Below are positions 54,826 through 64,000 of a stretch of DNA of 64,000 nt, piece by piece. The translations under genes were made by a program, and so were the position numbers. Source of the stretch: Trichobilharzia regenti (lineage: Eukaryota > Platyhelminthes > Trematoda > Strigeidida > Schistosomatidae); assembly GCA_944472135.2 (NCBI GenBank), contig OX235263.1:1223517-1287516 (forward strand). Reading direction: 5' to 3'. Under the pieces are notes generated by a model. It did no database searches and had not been told where the DNA came from. It saw nothing but the letters and a program-made list of their open reading frames with translations. Every line of letters begins with the position of its first letter. Positions within the stretch are counted from its first letter, which is position 1.

Positions 54826-57003
54826 TTGGAATTAAATATATCACAAAGGAATTATGCACTTCTCGACCTTCCAGAGGAGATGAGACTACAATTTATGCAA
54901 TATGTCGACGAAATCGCCGAATGTAATTCCTCGAAAAAACGAACACAACTGATGAAAGGCTTAGAAAGCCGAACTCCGGAATGTAGATTTCCTGCTAATC
55001 CAGAAAGGTACGTCCATAACTTTTCCAGTGTGATTCTTGACAAACTACAACTGGAAGCGTTATCTCTAGGGTCTAAGTTTTGTGATATCCATACGGAGAT
55101 TAGTCAGATTGACACTGATGTACAATTCGAGAACTTCTATATACAAACAGGGGACTTGGTCGCCTCTTCTGATGAGGACCTAGAAAGATTCAAATCAACC
55201 CTGGTAGACTGTTGCTATCAGTATAGACAGAAGGATAAGAATAAGCCCCATAGTATACTCACAAAACAGCACCGAGATGCTGTCAAAAGACTAAGACAAA
55301 ATGAAAACATAGTTATTACCAGACCGGATAAGGAGCGGGGTATAGTAATTATGGATAAGCAGGACTACATCAATAAGATGAACTCCATACTAGCTGACAG
55401 AAGCAAGTTTCAGAGGCCGAAAGCGATGAAAGATCATACGGAGAAAATAGAGAAAGAAATAACAAACTTATTAAAGGATTTGAAGGGTAAAGGCTATTTA
55501 TCATCAAAAACTTTCGAAAACATAAAACCTACAGGGAGTACCATCTCACGTATGTATGGTTTGCCGAAAGTGCATAAATCAGGAGTGCCCCTACGCCCCA
55601 TACTAGACATGTCCCATTCACCCTATCACGAGACGGCAAAGTGGCTGGTACAGCTGCTTCAACCCTTGCATGACGAGTTAGTAAAGCACAGCGTCAAGGA
55701 TACCTTTCAATTTGTTGATAAGATAAAAAACCTGAACGCGACTGGCAAATATATGGCATCACTTGATGTTTCATCTCTATTTACGAATGTGCCTCTAGTG
55801 GAAACAATCGATTATATCTGTGAACAGATTATAGAAAAGAAATTGTGCACTGATATTCCTATCAGTAATCTGAAACAACTACTTGTTAAATGTACAACGA
55901 ATGTTCAGTTCCTATTTAATAATGAAATATACAGACAGGTTGATGGAGTAGCCATGGGATCCCCACTGGGACCTATTTTCGCGAATATATTTCTAGCAAA
56001 ACTAGAAAATAGTCCGTTGAAAGAGGAAATAGCGAAAATGGAAATGTATTGTCGTTACATGGATGACACTTTTGTAGTGTACGATGAAGGGTTAAGTAGT
56101 GATTTGATTTTGAACAACTGCAATAGTGCTCACCCAGCGGTCCATTTCACCTACAAAGGAGAATACAACGACTCCTTACACTTCCTCGACGTCCTACTAA
56201 CGAGAAGAGAGGATGGTTCCATCAAAAGAACTATATTTAGAAAGCTAGAGACCAAAGCCCAGTATACACATTTCCTTAGCTTCGTACCGATGAAATACAA
56301 ACGTAATTTAATCAGGTGCTTAGCATTTAGAGCGAGATCGATTTGTTCTGAAGAGTGCGTAGAGAATGAACTCCAGATCATCCGAGACATTCTAAGCGAG
56401 AACGGATATCCAGAGAAGTTCATTAAAGCCAACATAGGTTATAATAGCCGTAAACATGAACTGACAACTGTGGAGAAAAAGCCTCTGTTTTTACGTCTCC
56501 AATTCAAGGGAGATACTCCTGCGGAGATTCTATCCCAACGTTTAACCAGGGCGATCAAGAAAACTTTCTATTCTGCACGTCTGTGTCTATCCTTCACTAG
56601 CCGTCCAATGTTCACACAGCAACTCAAAGATGCCTTACCTAACCTTAGCTCTTCTTCATGCATATACCATTTCAACTGTTCTTGTGGTTCAAGTTATATA
56701 GGGCGCACGATTAGGCAGGTTCGTCTACGGGTTCGAGAACACTTACCAGCTTGGTTCAGCAGGGGGGAAATTAAGTGCATAAAAAGCTCGATCCTGGCAC
56801 ACCTGGTCGATACTGGACATCGCATCGATATCAACACAGCTTTCAGAGTTATATACCGAATTCCGAAGTCGTTATCACGTACAGTTCGCTTACGTCTCCT
56901 ACACATAGCGGAAGCTGTTGCAATAAGATCGACTAAATCGGAACTGAGTATCCAAAAGGAACACGTCCAGACGCTGTTCCTATCGTGGCCAACCTTGGAT
57001 TGA
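54826..57003 (+). CDS. PLE-A protein: Penelope-like reverse transcriptase plus GIY-YIG endonuclease
   Basis: Copies element RNA into DNA and nicks the target. Numbering from 54826 (a TTG). N-terminus about 1-240, charged, probably helical. RT: 'LPKVHKSGVPLRPILDM' (246-262), motif A 'ASLDVSSLFTNVPL' (D314), motif B 'DGVAMGSPLGPIFANIFL' (373-390), motif C 'CRYMDDTFVVY' (D413, D414), then 'LHFLDVLLTRREDGSIKR'. Linker with 'LQFKGDTPAEILSQRLTRAI'. GIY-YIG: 'CIYHFNCSCGSSYIGRTIRQ' (I613-Y614, Y624-I625-G626), R and H of RLRVREHL, then DTGHRID and the Glu of HIAEAVAI. All catalytic residues are present and there is no stop or shift. The first ATG is codon 19 (54880), while the frame stays open upstream into the AT tract, so the start is lost or unusual. 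The only fully open transposon ORF in the window. Confidence 0.92.
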   Translation: MELNISQRNYALLDLPEEMRLQFMQYVDEIAECNSSKKRTQLMKGLESRTPECRFPANPERYVHNFSSVILDKLQLEALSLGSKFCDIHTEISQIDTDVQFENFYIQTGDLVASSDEDLERFKSTLVDCCYQYRQKDKNKPHSILTKQHRDAVKRLRQNENIVITRPDKERGIVIMDKQDYINKMNSILADRSKFQRPKAMKDHTEKIEKEITNLLKDLKGKGYLSSKTFENIKPTGSTISRMYGLPKVHKSGVPLRPILDMSHSPYHETAKWLVQLLQPLHDELVKHSVKDTFQFVDKIKNLNATGKYMASLDVSSLFTNVPLVETIDYICEQIIEKKLCTDIPISNLKQLLVKCTTNVQFLFNNEIYRQVDGVAMGSPLGPIFANIFLAKLENSPLKEEIAKMEMYCRYMDDTFVVYDEGLSSDLILNNCNSAHPAVHFTYKGEYNDSLHFLDVLLTRREDGSIKRTIFRKLETKAQYTHFLSFVPMKYKRNLIRCLAFRARSICSEECVENELQIIRDILSENGYPEKFIKANIGYNSRKHELTTVEKKPLFLRLQFKGDTPAEILSQRLTRAIKKTFYSARLCLSFTSRPMFTQQLKDALPNLSSSSCIYHFNCSCGSSYIGRTIRQVRLRVREHLPAWFSRGEIKCIKSSILAHLVDTGHRIDINTAFRVIYRIPKSLSRTVRLRLLHIAEAVAIRSTKSELSIQKEHVQTLFLSWPTLD

Positions 57004-57582
57004 AGATTTTTCTTCTCACCAAGAGTGCTCTTTCCCCTTAAGCCTCTTGGTTTTTTTTTTTTTTCTTTTTAATTTGCTTATTTTTATAAATATTATTATT
57101 ACAGTTATTATTATTCGTCATAATTTATGCCCTTTATGCAAACATTCCCTCAATACTATCGAATTTTCATTTGTACGGACTTACTGTTAGTGATATTATC
57201 TGTTTTCTCAATATATGCCTCCACCTGTTTCATATAATATATTCGTTATCTCACTATGAACCTGTCATTCCAGCCTTACTATATCCTGCTTAACTCAGAC
57301 CACTTTGTACTAGCCACTCACCTGACACCTTTTATAACCTTGAACTGATTTGTCAATTTTCCTACCCCACACTCTACAATTCCATTATGATTAACCACCA
57401 CTATTGTCTCCCGTTTTACAATATTTCTAATCGATTTCAGCCTAGCACGTTTGTCACACAAATATGACTATTTATTTTGACACCCCATAACTAATCTGTT
57501 ATTCTACGTTAAAAAATGTATCCGCCACATACCTGGCTATCTTTATTGTAACGACCACAAATATTATATTTTATAATTGTAA

Positions 57583-57622
57583 GAACCTGAAGAGAAATTA
57601 TTGAAAAGAATATTCTTCGTTC
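57583..57622 (+). ncRNA. PLE-A hammerhead ribozyme (3' terminal copy)
   Basis: Stem I GAAC (57583-57586) with GUUC (57619-57622); core CUGAAGA 57587-57593; short weak stem II GAAAUUAUU 57594-57602; GAA 57603-57605; self-complementary stem III AAGAAUAUUCUU 57606-57617; cleavage-site C 57618. The same geometry as the Sm-alpha ribozyme with a palindromic stem III. Minimal hammerheads are known in Penelope-like elements of other animals. The weak stem II makes in vivo activity uncertain; a dimeric fold through stem III is possible. Confidence 0.65.
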
Positions 57623-57774
57623 AGATTGACTTTTAATTCATAATATGGGAATATTTCACACTATCAAATCTTACAAATATTGGTCTACTTTTGTTAAAAT
57701 ATATGTGCATATGCAGTATGTAGTGACGTGTGTGTGTGAGGGGGCTGGCAAACAGCCATGAAACATTTGTTAGT

Positions 57775-57970
57775 CTCTCCGTAAGAATATTTTTGATTGT
57801 GGCTTGATTCCACACTGCATTTTTGGTACAAGTATGAAATTTTCAGCATATGATATCGGTAGCTCAAATTTTGCAGACCGATCGTAGATAACAGGTGTGC
57901 GTCGGCAGAGTATCAAACCCCGGACCATATGCATGGTTGGCGAGAGTCCTAACCGCTGTGCTACCGACGT
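57775..57970 (-). mobile_element. SINE-2
   Basis: Minus strand head GTCGGTAGCACAGCGGTTAG, B box GGGTTTGATACTCTG-like, 'GATATCATATGCTGAAAATT' and the tail 'GTGGAATCAAGCCACAATC'. Confidence 0.8.
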
Positions 57971-58007
57971 AGAAAATCGCGAAATTTGACCAGGTATGAC
58001 TAAATGT

Positions 58008-58089
58008 TTTTGATGTGGTTTTGTTCTCTGAGCTGGATAGTTAGTTTGCAAACTAACTATCCAGCTCAGAGAACAAAACCACATCAAAA
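58008..58089. repeat. Perfect 82-bp palindrome made of two PLE-G termini
   Basis: 41 bases (58008-58048) followed with no spacer by their exact reverse complement (58049-58089). Each half is the part of the PLE-G terminus downstream of its hammerhead core ('ctatccagctcagagaacaa'). A 32-base tail (58090-58121) follows, and tatgactaaatgtt occurs at 57995-58008 and 58122-58135 as the target duplication. Confidence 0.95.
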
Positions 58090-58135
58090 TTATCCACCTG
58101 AGCTACAAATCTTCTCTATCATATGACTAAATGTT

Positions 58136-59024
58136 GATACATATCCAATTTTTATTTATTAGTCAGGACTTGCCATGCATCAGCTAACACCACACCTTCA
58201 CATCTGTTCAAACTGTCGGGATTCATCCATATATGCAGGGCTTCTGTAGTCAGTCTTTGTTCATGTGAACCAAAACCTTTCTGTAGAACCTTAGTCTGAT
58301 CAAAGTCAAATTTGTGTCCCGCTTCTTACGAATGCACTGCAATCGCTGAGTTGTTTTCTAACTTCCTCAAATCTGCAGAGGTCTTTGGAACTAACCACCT
58401 TTAGACATTGTTTATGCTCTTTCACTCATATATTTACCTGTCTGGAAATTTCTCCTATATATATGGCGTTAAAATCCCCACAATTGACCTGGTATACACA
58501 ATTCTGCTGGTTTTCTTGTTCTATTTTATCCATAACCTTCGCCAGTGATCAGCGTAAGGTGTTAGTTGCACGAAAATACACTCCTTTGTTATGATCGCTA
58601 AGGATTCGCTATATTTCATCGGGTGTTTCTTTACGGTAGGGAATCACCGCAGGTTTCGATTCATACTTATCTTCACATTTTAAATATCTTTTTATGAAGG
58701 CTCTAGGATAGTTATTTAATTCAAGAGTGGGTTGAACCAATTTTCGTTCCTTGCTAATATCTTCCTCCTCAGTAACTAGACGTTTGGCTCTGTTGATCAG
58801 ATTCTTGGCCATAGTTATTTTGGTGATAAATGAGTGAGCTGAATAGTAAGTAGTCTAGGTATCTATTTGAATTAGTCAGCTTTCTGAAAATGTTTATTTT
58901 AAATTTTCCGTCTAATTTTCTTTTTACTAAACAGTCCAGGAACGCCAACTCATTCTCATCAGATTCAACCTCTTTGGTAAACTTGATAGTTTCTGCCATA
59001 TTACAAGAAAGATAGATTCAACTA
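58136..59024 (-). pseudogene. PLE-F fragment (RT end, linker, GIY-YIG)
   Basis: Minus frames: 58999-58769 'ENELAFLDCLVKRKLDGKFK' and 'NIFRKLTNSNRYLDYLLF'; 58812-58609 'AKNLINRAKRLVTEEEDISK', 'YESKPAVIPYRKETPDEI'; then 58560-58140 reads the GIY-YIG region and the tail also found at 15030-15300. Frameshifts between pieces; RT motifs A to C absent. Confidence 0.72.
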
Positions 59025-59035
59025 TGCACTGTTCA

Positions 59036-60408
59036 TGTTAATATATGTGTAAAACTTAGGCACTATGGTAGTGAGTAATTCCACATTAGTTTGTTTATTG
59101 GATGTATCACACAGTGAGTGTAACCGTATTACTGTTTACTGGATGACACAGTTTAGAACACAATTTATTGTTCATAATCATATCAGCTTTGATCACACGA
59201 CTTTGAAATTTTAGTTTTATGGTTTTCTTTGTCTTCTCCTATTTGTCGTCGTTGTGGTAGTAGAATTTTCCATATATCTGGGTTGACAGGTGTTGAATCA
59301 TTCCTACTACATGTATTTGCAGTTGATTCGATAAACAAAGCTTCCAATGTTAGATTGCAACGTAAAAAGGAAAGAAGATGGGAAGCTAAACACTAGTGTT
59401 TACAGAAAACCCACACACTCAAACAGATATTTATAATTTTCGATCATCCCATCCTATGTCAGTAAAAATAGGATTAGTGAAATACCTAAATGACGGAGCA
59501 CAAAAACTAAGTAGTACCAAGGAAAATCTAAGACAGGAAGTGATACACATAAAAGAAGCCTTGAAACTTAATAATTGCCAGGATAAATTAGTCAAGAAAT
59601 ATGGAAGGAAATGTAAAAATAAAATAAATAATAATAATAATGATAGCAATAATAATGATAATAATGGTAATAATAATAATAGTGATAATAATAATATCAA
59701 TGACGACACCAACAATAAAGGAATGTAAATCATCAACAGTAATTCCATACAAGGAAGGAACCTTGGAAGCCTTACGCAGAATTCTTAACAAGGCAGGAAT
59801 AAAAGTAGCATTCAAACCCACAAACACAATTAGAAACAAGCTTTGTCGGTTAAAGGATCCTGTGGAGACTTTAAAACAAAACAATTTAGTTTATCTAATA
59901 CCCAACCTGCAATGATTGTCAGGTCAAATACATAGGTCAAACTAGTAGAACAGGGGCAGTCAGACTAGTGGGGCACAAAAACCTAGCAAAATCTAGATTG
60001 GTTGACCCGAATAAGATAAGAAATCTAGAGAATAGTTCAGCCATAGCACTCACTACATCCAGTCACACACAACCATACAATAGGATGGGATAGAATGACA
60101 GTTTTAAAATCTAATTTCGTAGCAGGATGGAGGGAGAGATTGATAACAGAAGATTTGTTTATCGAATCAACTGCAAATACATGTAATGGAAATGATTCAA
60201 TACCTGTCCCAGATATATGAAACATTCTACTACCATTATGACAAATAGGAGAAGACAAAGAAAAATATAAAACTCAAATTTCAAAGTCGTGTGATCAAAA
60301 TTGATATGATTATGAACAATTATGAATTTTTTTCTAAACTGTGTCATCCAGTAAACAGTAATACGGTTACACTCACTGTGTGATACATCTAATAAACAAA
60401 CTAATATG
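59036..60408 (+). mobile_element. PLE-E mini-element with about 280-bp inverted termini
   Basis: Flanked by an 11-bp duplication tgcactgttca (59025-59035 and 60409-60419). The left arm (about 59088-59340, reverse) and right arm (about 60130-60402, forward) are inverted copies of the PLE-E terminus. Between them the plus-strand ORF relic reads 'NFRSSHPMSVKIGLVKYL' (RT end), 'ALKLNNCQDKLVKKYGRKCK', an Asn-rich AAT-repeat spacer (59620-59720), 'TVIPYKEGTLEALRRILNKA' and a broken GIY-YIG start (59900-59960). RT core deleted. Confidence 0.85.
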
Positions 60409-60419
60409 TGCACTGTTCA

Positions 60420-61185
60420 ACAGGAAAGGGAATTCCTAATTAGTGTTATAACTGGCATACATATAGACATATATATATGTCCTGCCTCTATATTTTGTTT
60501 CGTTTAATCTTATTCTTAACACTCATTTACTCGTACAGAAAAGTATAAATGTCTTTAATATAAGGACGACATCTTTAGGATTGTGTCTACCAGTATGCAT
60601 TAGAGATTCCATTAGGCTAAATTTTCTCTCTATCTTTGTTTTTCCCCTTTTTTTGTATACTTAACTTCCCCATAATCATTTTACTCTCTTAAGTAGGAGA
60701 TTTTCTCAATCTTATTTGAAGATTAAATAGTCTAAATTTGGTGATAAAGTTTCGATAATTATTGAGTGATATGCATCAGTTGGCCTTAGAGGCAGAAGAA
60801 GAAGAGGAAAAGGCGTCTTTTTTCCACTCACCGCCCCCGGCCTCCACAGAATACTGAATCGTAAATCATTTCTAACTCTACTTCACTAGTATCTGCATAT
60901 TTAATTAGACGCTGTACAACTAATTATACAATGTAATAAGGTAAATAGTGAATTTCCTATAGACTTAAGTAATTAATTATTACTGAACACGTAAATTTTA
61001 GTGATGTATTAGAGAATAAGGAAGATACGAATGTCTCCTTTTTAGGTACATAAGAAATTAATGGCAGCAAAATAGTTACGTCTCCAACTAGATCAAGACA
61101 CTTAGTCCCTATTTAAGGAAGAAATATGCGAAACGAGAGTCTGAGGTTGACAGCAGGACTTCCCCTTAGGTAGCCTGGCTGGCAC
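60420..61185. other. No gene recognised
   Basis: AT-rich non-coding sequence with a short GAA-rich run near 60795-60812. Confidence 0.55.
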
Positions 61186-61188
61186 AAC

Positions 61189-63655
61189 ATGCAGTTAGCT
61201 GTAGACATAGCCATAAAAGCTACTAATAAGGTAAAACCAAGAGTTAATAAGAGCCATTGGATCTCTATAACCTCATCCGAACTGACTGACGCAAGAGGAC
61301 TGATTTCGGCAACCTCCGATTATGATAAGGAGCAAAAGCTACTCAAACTAAAACTAACAAGAAGTCTTCGCAACGACTGTGCTCAGTGGTGGGTGACAAG
61401 AGCAAAAGAGATGGAAAAGGCATCGACGAGTGATAACACCAGATAACTATTTAGGCTTATCAAGGAAACAGGTGGTAAAAGACAAATGATAAGTGAAACA
61501 ATCTCGGAGAAAAATGGCACTATAATTAGCTCCCAGGATAGACGACTGGATCGCTGGAAAGAGCACTATAAGGAGCAGTTTAATTGGCCCACAGTCACGC
61601 TCAACTTGCCGAACATCCAACTCCTCCCTGAATGGGATATAGACACAGGTCCTCCGTCCCTAAGTGAGGTTACTAAAGCTGTCACCAATCTGAAACTAGG
61701 CAAAGAAGCAGCACCTGACTGAATGACTCCACAGGTATTTAAGTACGGTGCAGACAGTTTACTGTCTGCATTAACTGAGGTACTAGGCAGCATCTGGAAA
61801 TCAGAGGAAGTCCCATCGGGTTGGTGTAAGTCACTGATTATCCCCATATACAAGAAGGGAGACAAGTCTTCCTGTGATAATCACAGAGGGATTAGCTTGA
61901 CTAATATAGTATCTTAAGTCCTGGGCTCAATAATCATACGTGGACTAAGTGGTGCTCGGGAGTCACAAACACGAGAGAGCCAGGCAGGCTTTAGATCAGG
62001 AAGAGGGTGTATTGATCCTATTTTCACCCTTCGACAGTTTCTAGAACACAGACATTCTTACCGGCGTCCAACGATCGTTATATTTCTTGACCTGCGGGCG
62101 GGATTCGATTCTGTCGCCTGAGAGGTACTCTTGCGATGCTTGGTTGTAAAAGAAATGCCGAGAAAATACATTGGACTGATTAAGGCACTCTACTCGAACT
62201 CATGCAGCCAGGTGAGGGCTTACAGCGAGTTGCCATTTGAAGTGGTGACGACTAATGGTGTCCGTCAGGAATGCCCATTATCCTCATTTCTATTCAATTT
62301 CATCATAGATATACTAATGGACTTAACCGTAAGTGACTCAGGGATTGACTTGCTACTAGGGAATAATCTCATTTACTTAGAATGTGCAAATGATATAGTC
62401 CTTCTGGGCCAGGACGCTCACAAAATGCAGAATCTTCTGAACACCTTGAGTTGTAATCTACGAATGTCTGGCGTGCAGTCTGCTCCCGCCAAAAGTAAGA
62501 TGATATTATCGGACTGGACTACACTGAGTCCTAGTTTAGAAATAGGGAGTGGGGTGTTTGATCACGTTTACCGTTTCAATAATTTGGGAAGTCTTATTAG
62601 CCCCAGTAGGTTGACCTCTGACGAAATCTCAGTAGGGATACAGAGGGCTAGTTTCACATATGCCAATTTACGCCGTCTCTGGCGCCGACGTGATATCCGG
62701 CTATCGACCAAAGGATGGGTGTACTGCTCAGCGTCGGTGGTATAGCGGTTTGGACGCTCGTCGACCATGCATATGGTCTGGGGTTCGATCCCCGGCCGGC
62801 GCACTCCTTTATCTCACTGAGCCAGAAATAATGCTGGTAAAGAGGAAAGGTTGGGCATGAGGCTAGCAGCCCCATCCTGTAAAAATTAAACACTGCTACG
62901 GAAACTTCAAGCCACTAGCTTGGAGCCCTATGTTCCACTGAGAACGTGAAGGGAAAAAAACTGCTCAGCACTCCTCTCCGTCCTCCTCAATGCCTGTGAG
63001 TGAGACCTCGCCATCGAGATTGGAAGACGTAAAAAGATTAGCCGTTCTTGATCATAGGTGCCTGCGTTCTATCTCCTCTGTAAAGCGGTATAATAGGGTG
63101 AGCAATATTTAGGTTAGGCCTCGGTCGAGTGCTAGGTAGGTGGGAGAGGAAATCAATCGACGAGGCTGTGAAATTACATCGACTGAGACGGTTAGGACAT
63201 GTATCATGTATGCCTAGTCATCACTTTCCTCGACGGGCAACGTTAGCTCACATAGGGTTAGGCCGGAAGGGACCTAGAACGTTGTGGTCAAACCAAAACA
63301 TGGCATCAATCAACGAAATTCACTACAGTAAGTTTAAGCTAGCCAGCCACTTACGAAGGTGTAGACTTCTTGGTTGGGGTCCTCGGGACGGTAAAAATCA
63401 ATTAGTGATATGGCTCAAAATCATTCTCAATGGCTGGTGCAGATGCATCTACTCCTTGTAACTTATAATTTCCAATGAAACTATATTGTTCTTCGTTATT
63501 ACTATTCCTTTGCCTCACACCTTTGTTTATTGTCTCTAATATGCATTTCTTCTACTTTCTTCTCTTACTTTATGTGCTACGTGGAGGGAGTGTGGCGAAG
63601 TTAACTGTTGCACATCGATGCAAAGTTATATGTCGAAATCAGATAGGCTCCTTTT
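61189..63655 (+). pseudogene. NL2 (RTE/SR2-like) LINE, decayed, with SINE-1 insertion
   Basis: Longest NL2 copy: 'KATNKVKPRVNKSHWISITS', 'KEHYKEQFNWPTVTLNL', 'EVPSGWCKSLIIPIYKKGDK', 'DNHRGISLTNIVS', then RT 'SQAGFRSGRGCIDPIFTLRQ', 'LDLRAGFDSVA' (motif A), GVRQECPLSSFLFNFIID (motif B with Gly to Glu) and 'LIYLECANDIVLLGQDAH' (motif C YADD read as CAND). Stops at about 61444, 61720, 61916 and 62120. The 3' UTR reaches 63655. It lacks a recognisable endonuclease. SINE-1 sits at 62733-62959. Confidence 0.85.
62733..62959 (+). mobile_element. SINE-1 insertion with 10-bp target duplication
   Basis: Bounded by actgctcagc at 62723-62732 and 62960-62969. tRNA-like head: GGTGGTATAGCGGTTTGGAC (A-box region), GGGGTTCGATCCCCGGCCGG (B box and T arm). 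Body 'gggcatgaggctagcagccc', tail 'gccctatgttccactgagaa' and a short A-run. The tail resembles the NL1 3' end. Confidence 0.9.
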
Positions 63656-63689
63656 TACCGTGTCTTTTTTGTTTCAATTCCTTAGTGTT

Positions 63690-63920
63690 ATGAATGTGCA
63701 ACGTAGAGCTTCAAGAGTCAGCTTTGAAGCGATTTAGCAGCAATGGTGCTCATCTTATTTTAATTCTGAAATGATGAGGTTTCTAGCCTTATGCCTATCC
63801 TCCCCTGTTTATTAGAAGATTTCTGCAAGTTAAATTAGGTTAGGGTTAGGTGGAACTCTACAATACGTGCGTGGTGAGCGAGTATTCCATCACTGAACTA
63901 CCAGCGCAGTCTTTCTCTGC
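63690..63920 (-). mobile_element. SINE-1, diverged
   Basis: Minus strand: head 'GCGCTGGTAGTTCAGTGATG', weak B box, 'GGCATAAGGCTAGAAACC' and tail ending with CTTGAAGCTCTACG. Older than the 62733 copy. Confidence 0.65.
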
Positions 63921-63960
63921 ATGCTGGTCATTGCCTAAGTGATAATAGTAGCACTAATAT

Positions 63961-64000
63961 TGTAACGGCAGCAGGCAGACAAGGGTCAGGTAATAGATCA
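63961..64000 (-). repeat. LTR cut by the window edge
   Basis: 'tgtaacggcagcaggcagac' followed by AAGGGTCAGGTAATAGATC resembles the start of the LTRs at 35116 and 35864 (tgtaacaacagaagacaagg). Only 40 bases visible. Confidence 0.5.

Larger units (their letters stand above)
54645..57669 (+). mobile_element. PLE-A, young Penelope-like element with inverted hammerhead termini
   Basis: Boundaries come from the 13-bp duplication cttacaaatattg at 54632-54644 and 57670-57682. Order: inverted terminal repeat 54643-54705, (AT)n 54719-54780, ORF 54826-57003, 3' UTR with a T-run at 57051-57070, forward terminal repeat 57561-57623, and a 46-base unique tail to 57669. The two 63-base repeats match at 62 positions. 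The near identity and open ORF suggest a recent insertion. Only one copy is present in the window. Confidence 0.88.

Noticed and set aside
59396..59728. Asn-rich 110-codon frame as a host gene
   Set aside because: It is the RT-end and spacer part of PLE-E between inverted termini.
62733..62815. Possible tRNA gene (good A and B boxes)
   Set aside because: It is the head of SINE-1: followed by a conserved SINE body and tail, bounded by a 10-bp duplication, and the cloverleaf is not complete.

Overview
This window is eukaryotic, AT-rich and intron/repeat dominated, most likely from a blood fluke (genus Schistosoma or a close relative). The strongest pointer is several copies of the schistosome Sm-alpha type tRNA-like element carrying a type I hammerhead ribozyme (for example 7710-7770). 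Penelope-like, RTE-like and CR1-like retroelements agree with this. The species cannot be fixed from the sequence alone.

Only two host protein-coding exons can be supported. On the minus strand, 16849-18451 is the 5' exon of an SLC17-type (vesicular glutamate transporter/sialin family) carrier, ending in a consensus splice donor. On the plus strand, 27949-29121 is the N-terminal half of an SLC41 (MgtE-like) magnesium transporter whose reading frame runs into a SINE. The genes are divergent, about 9.5 kb apart, so 1-16.8 kb may be intron of the first and 29.1-64 kb intron of the second. Neither downstream exon is visible.

Nearly everything else is mobile DNA. I use working labels. PLE-A to PLE-H are Penelope-like families (reverse transcriptase plus GIY-YIG endonuclease). 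NL1 is a non-LTR family with an EQAGFR-type RT, NL2 is RTE/SR2-like and NL3 is CR1/Jockey-like. SINE-1 and SINE-2 are tRNA-headed SINEs. Sm-alpha-A and Sm-alpha-B are tRNA-headed elements with hammerheads. There is also a small LTR element (35116-36186). Layout: 0-6.7 kb PLE-D/NL1/PLE-B debris; 7.3-8.4 kb Sm-alpha cluster; 8.8-11 kb PLE-G and PLE-E; 12-16.8 kb PLE-C, NL1, PLE-F; 19.6-27.3 kb PLE-H, SINEs, PLE-E and PLE-B; 29.4-47.9 kb NL1, the LTR element, foldbacks, mini-PLEs; 47.9-53.6 kb a PLE-D copy split by NL2 and NL3; 54.6-57.7 kb an apparently young PLE-A with an open 2.2-kb frame; 58-60.4 kb a palindromic PLE relic, PLE-F and PLE-E; 61.2-63.7 kb a decayed NL2 with a SINE-1 insertion.

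The unifying observation is architectural. In several PLE families the same terminal segment occurs in inverted orientation at both ends, and in at least three of them that segment can be drawn as a hammerhead ribozyme. Internally deleted, solo and perfectly palindromic derivatives of these termini are present, some with 10-14 bp target duplications. Sm-alpha elements also occur as head-to-head foldbacks. This ribozyme-plus-inverted-terminus organisation is the most interesting system in the window.
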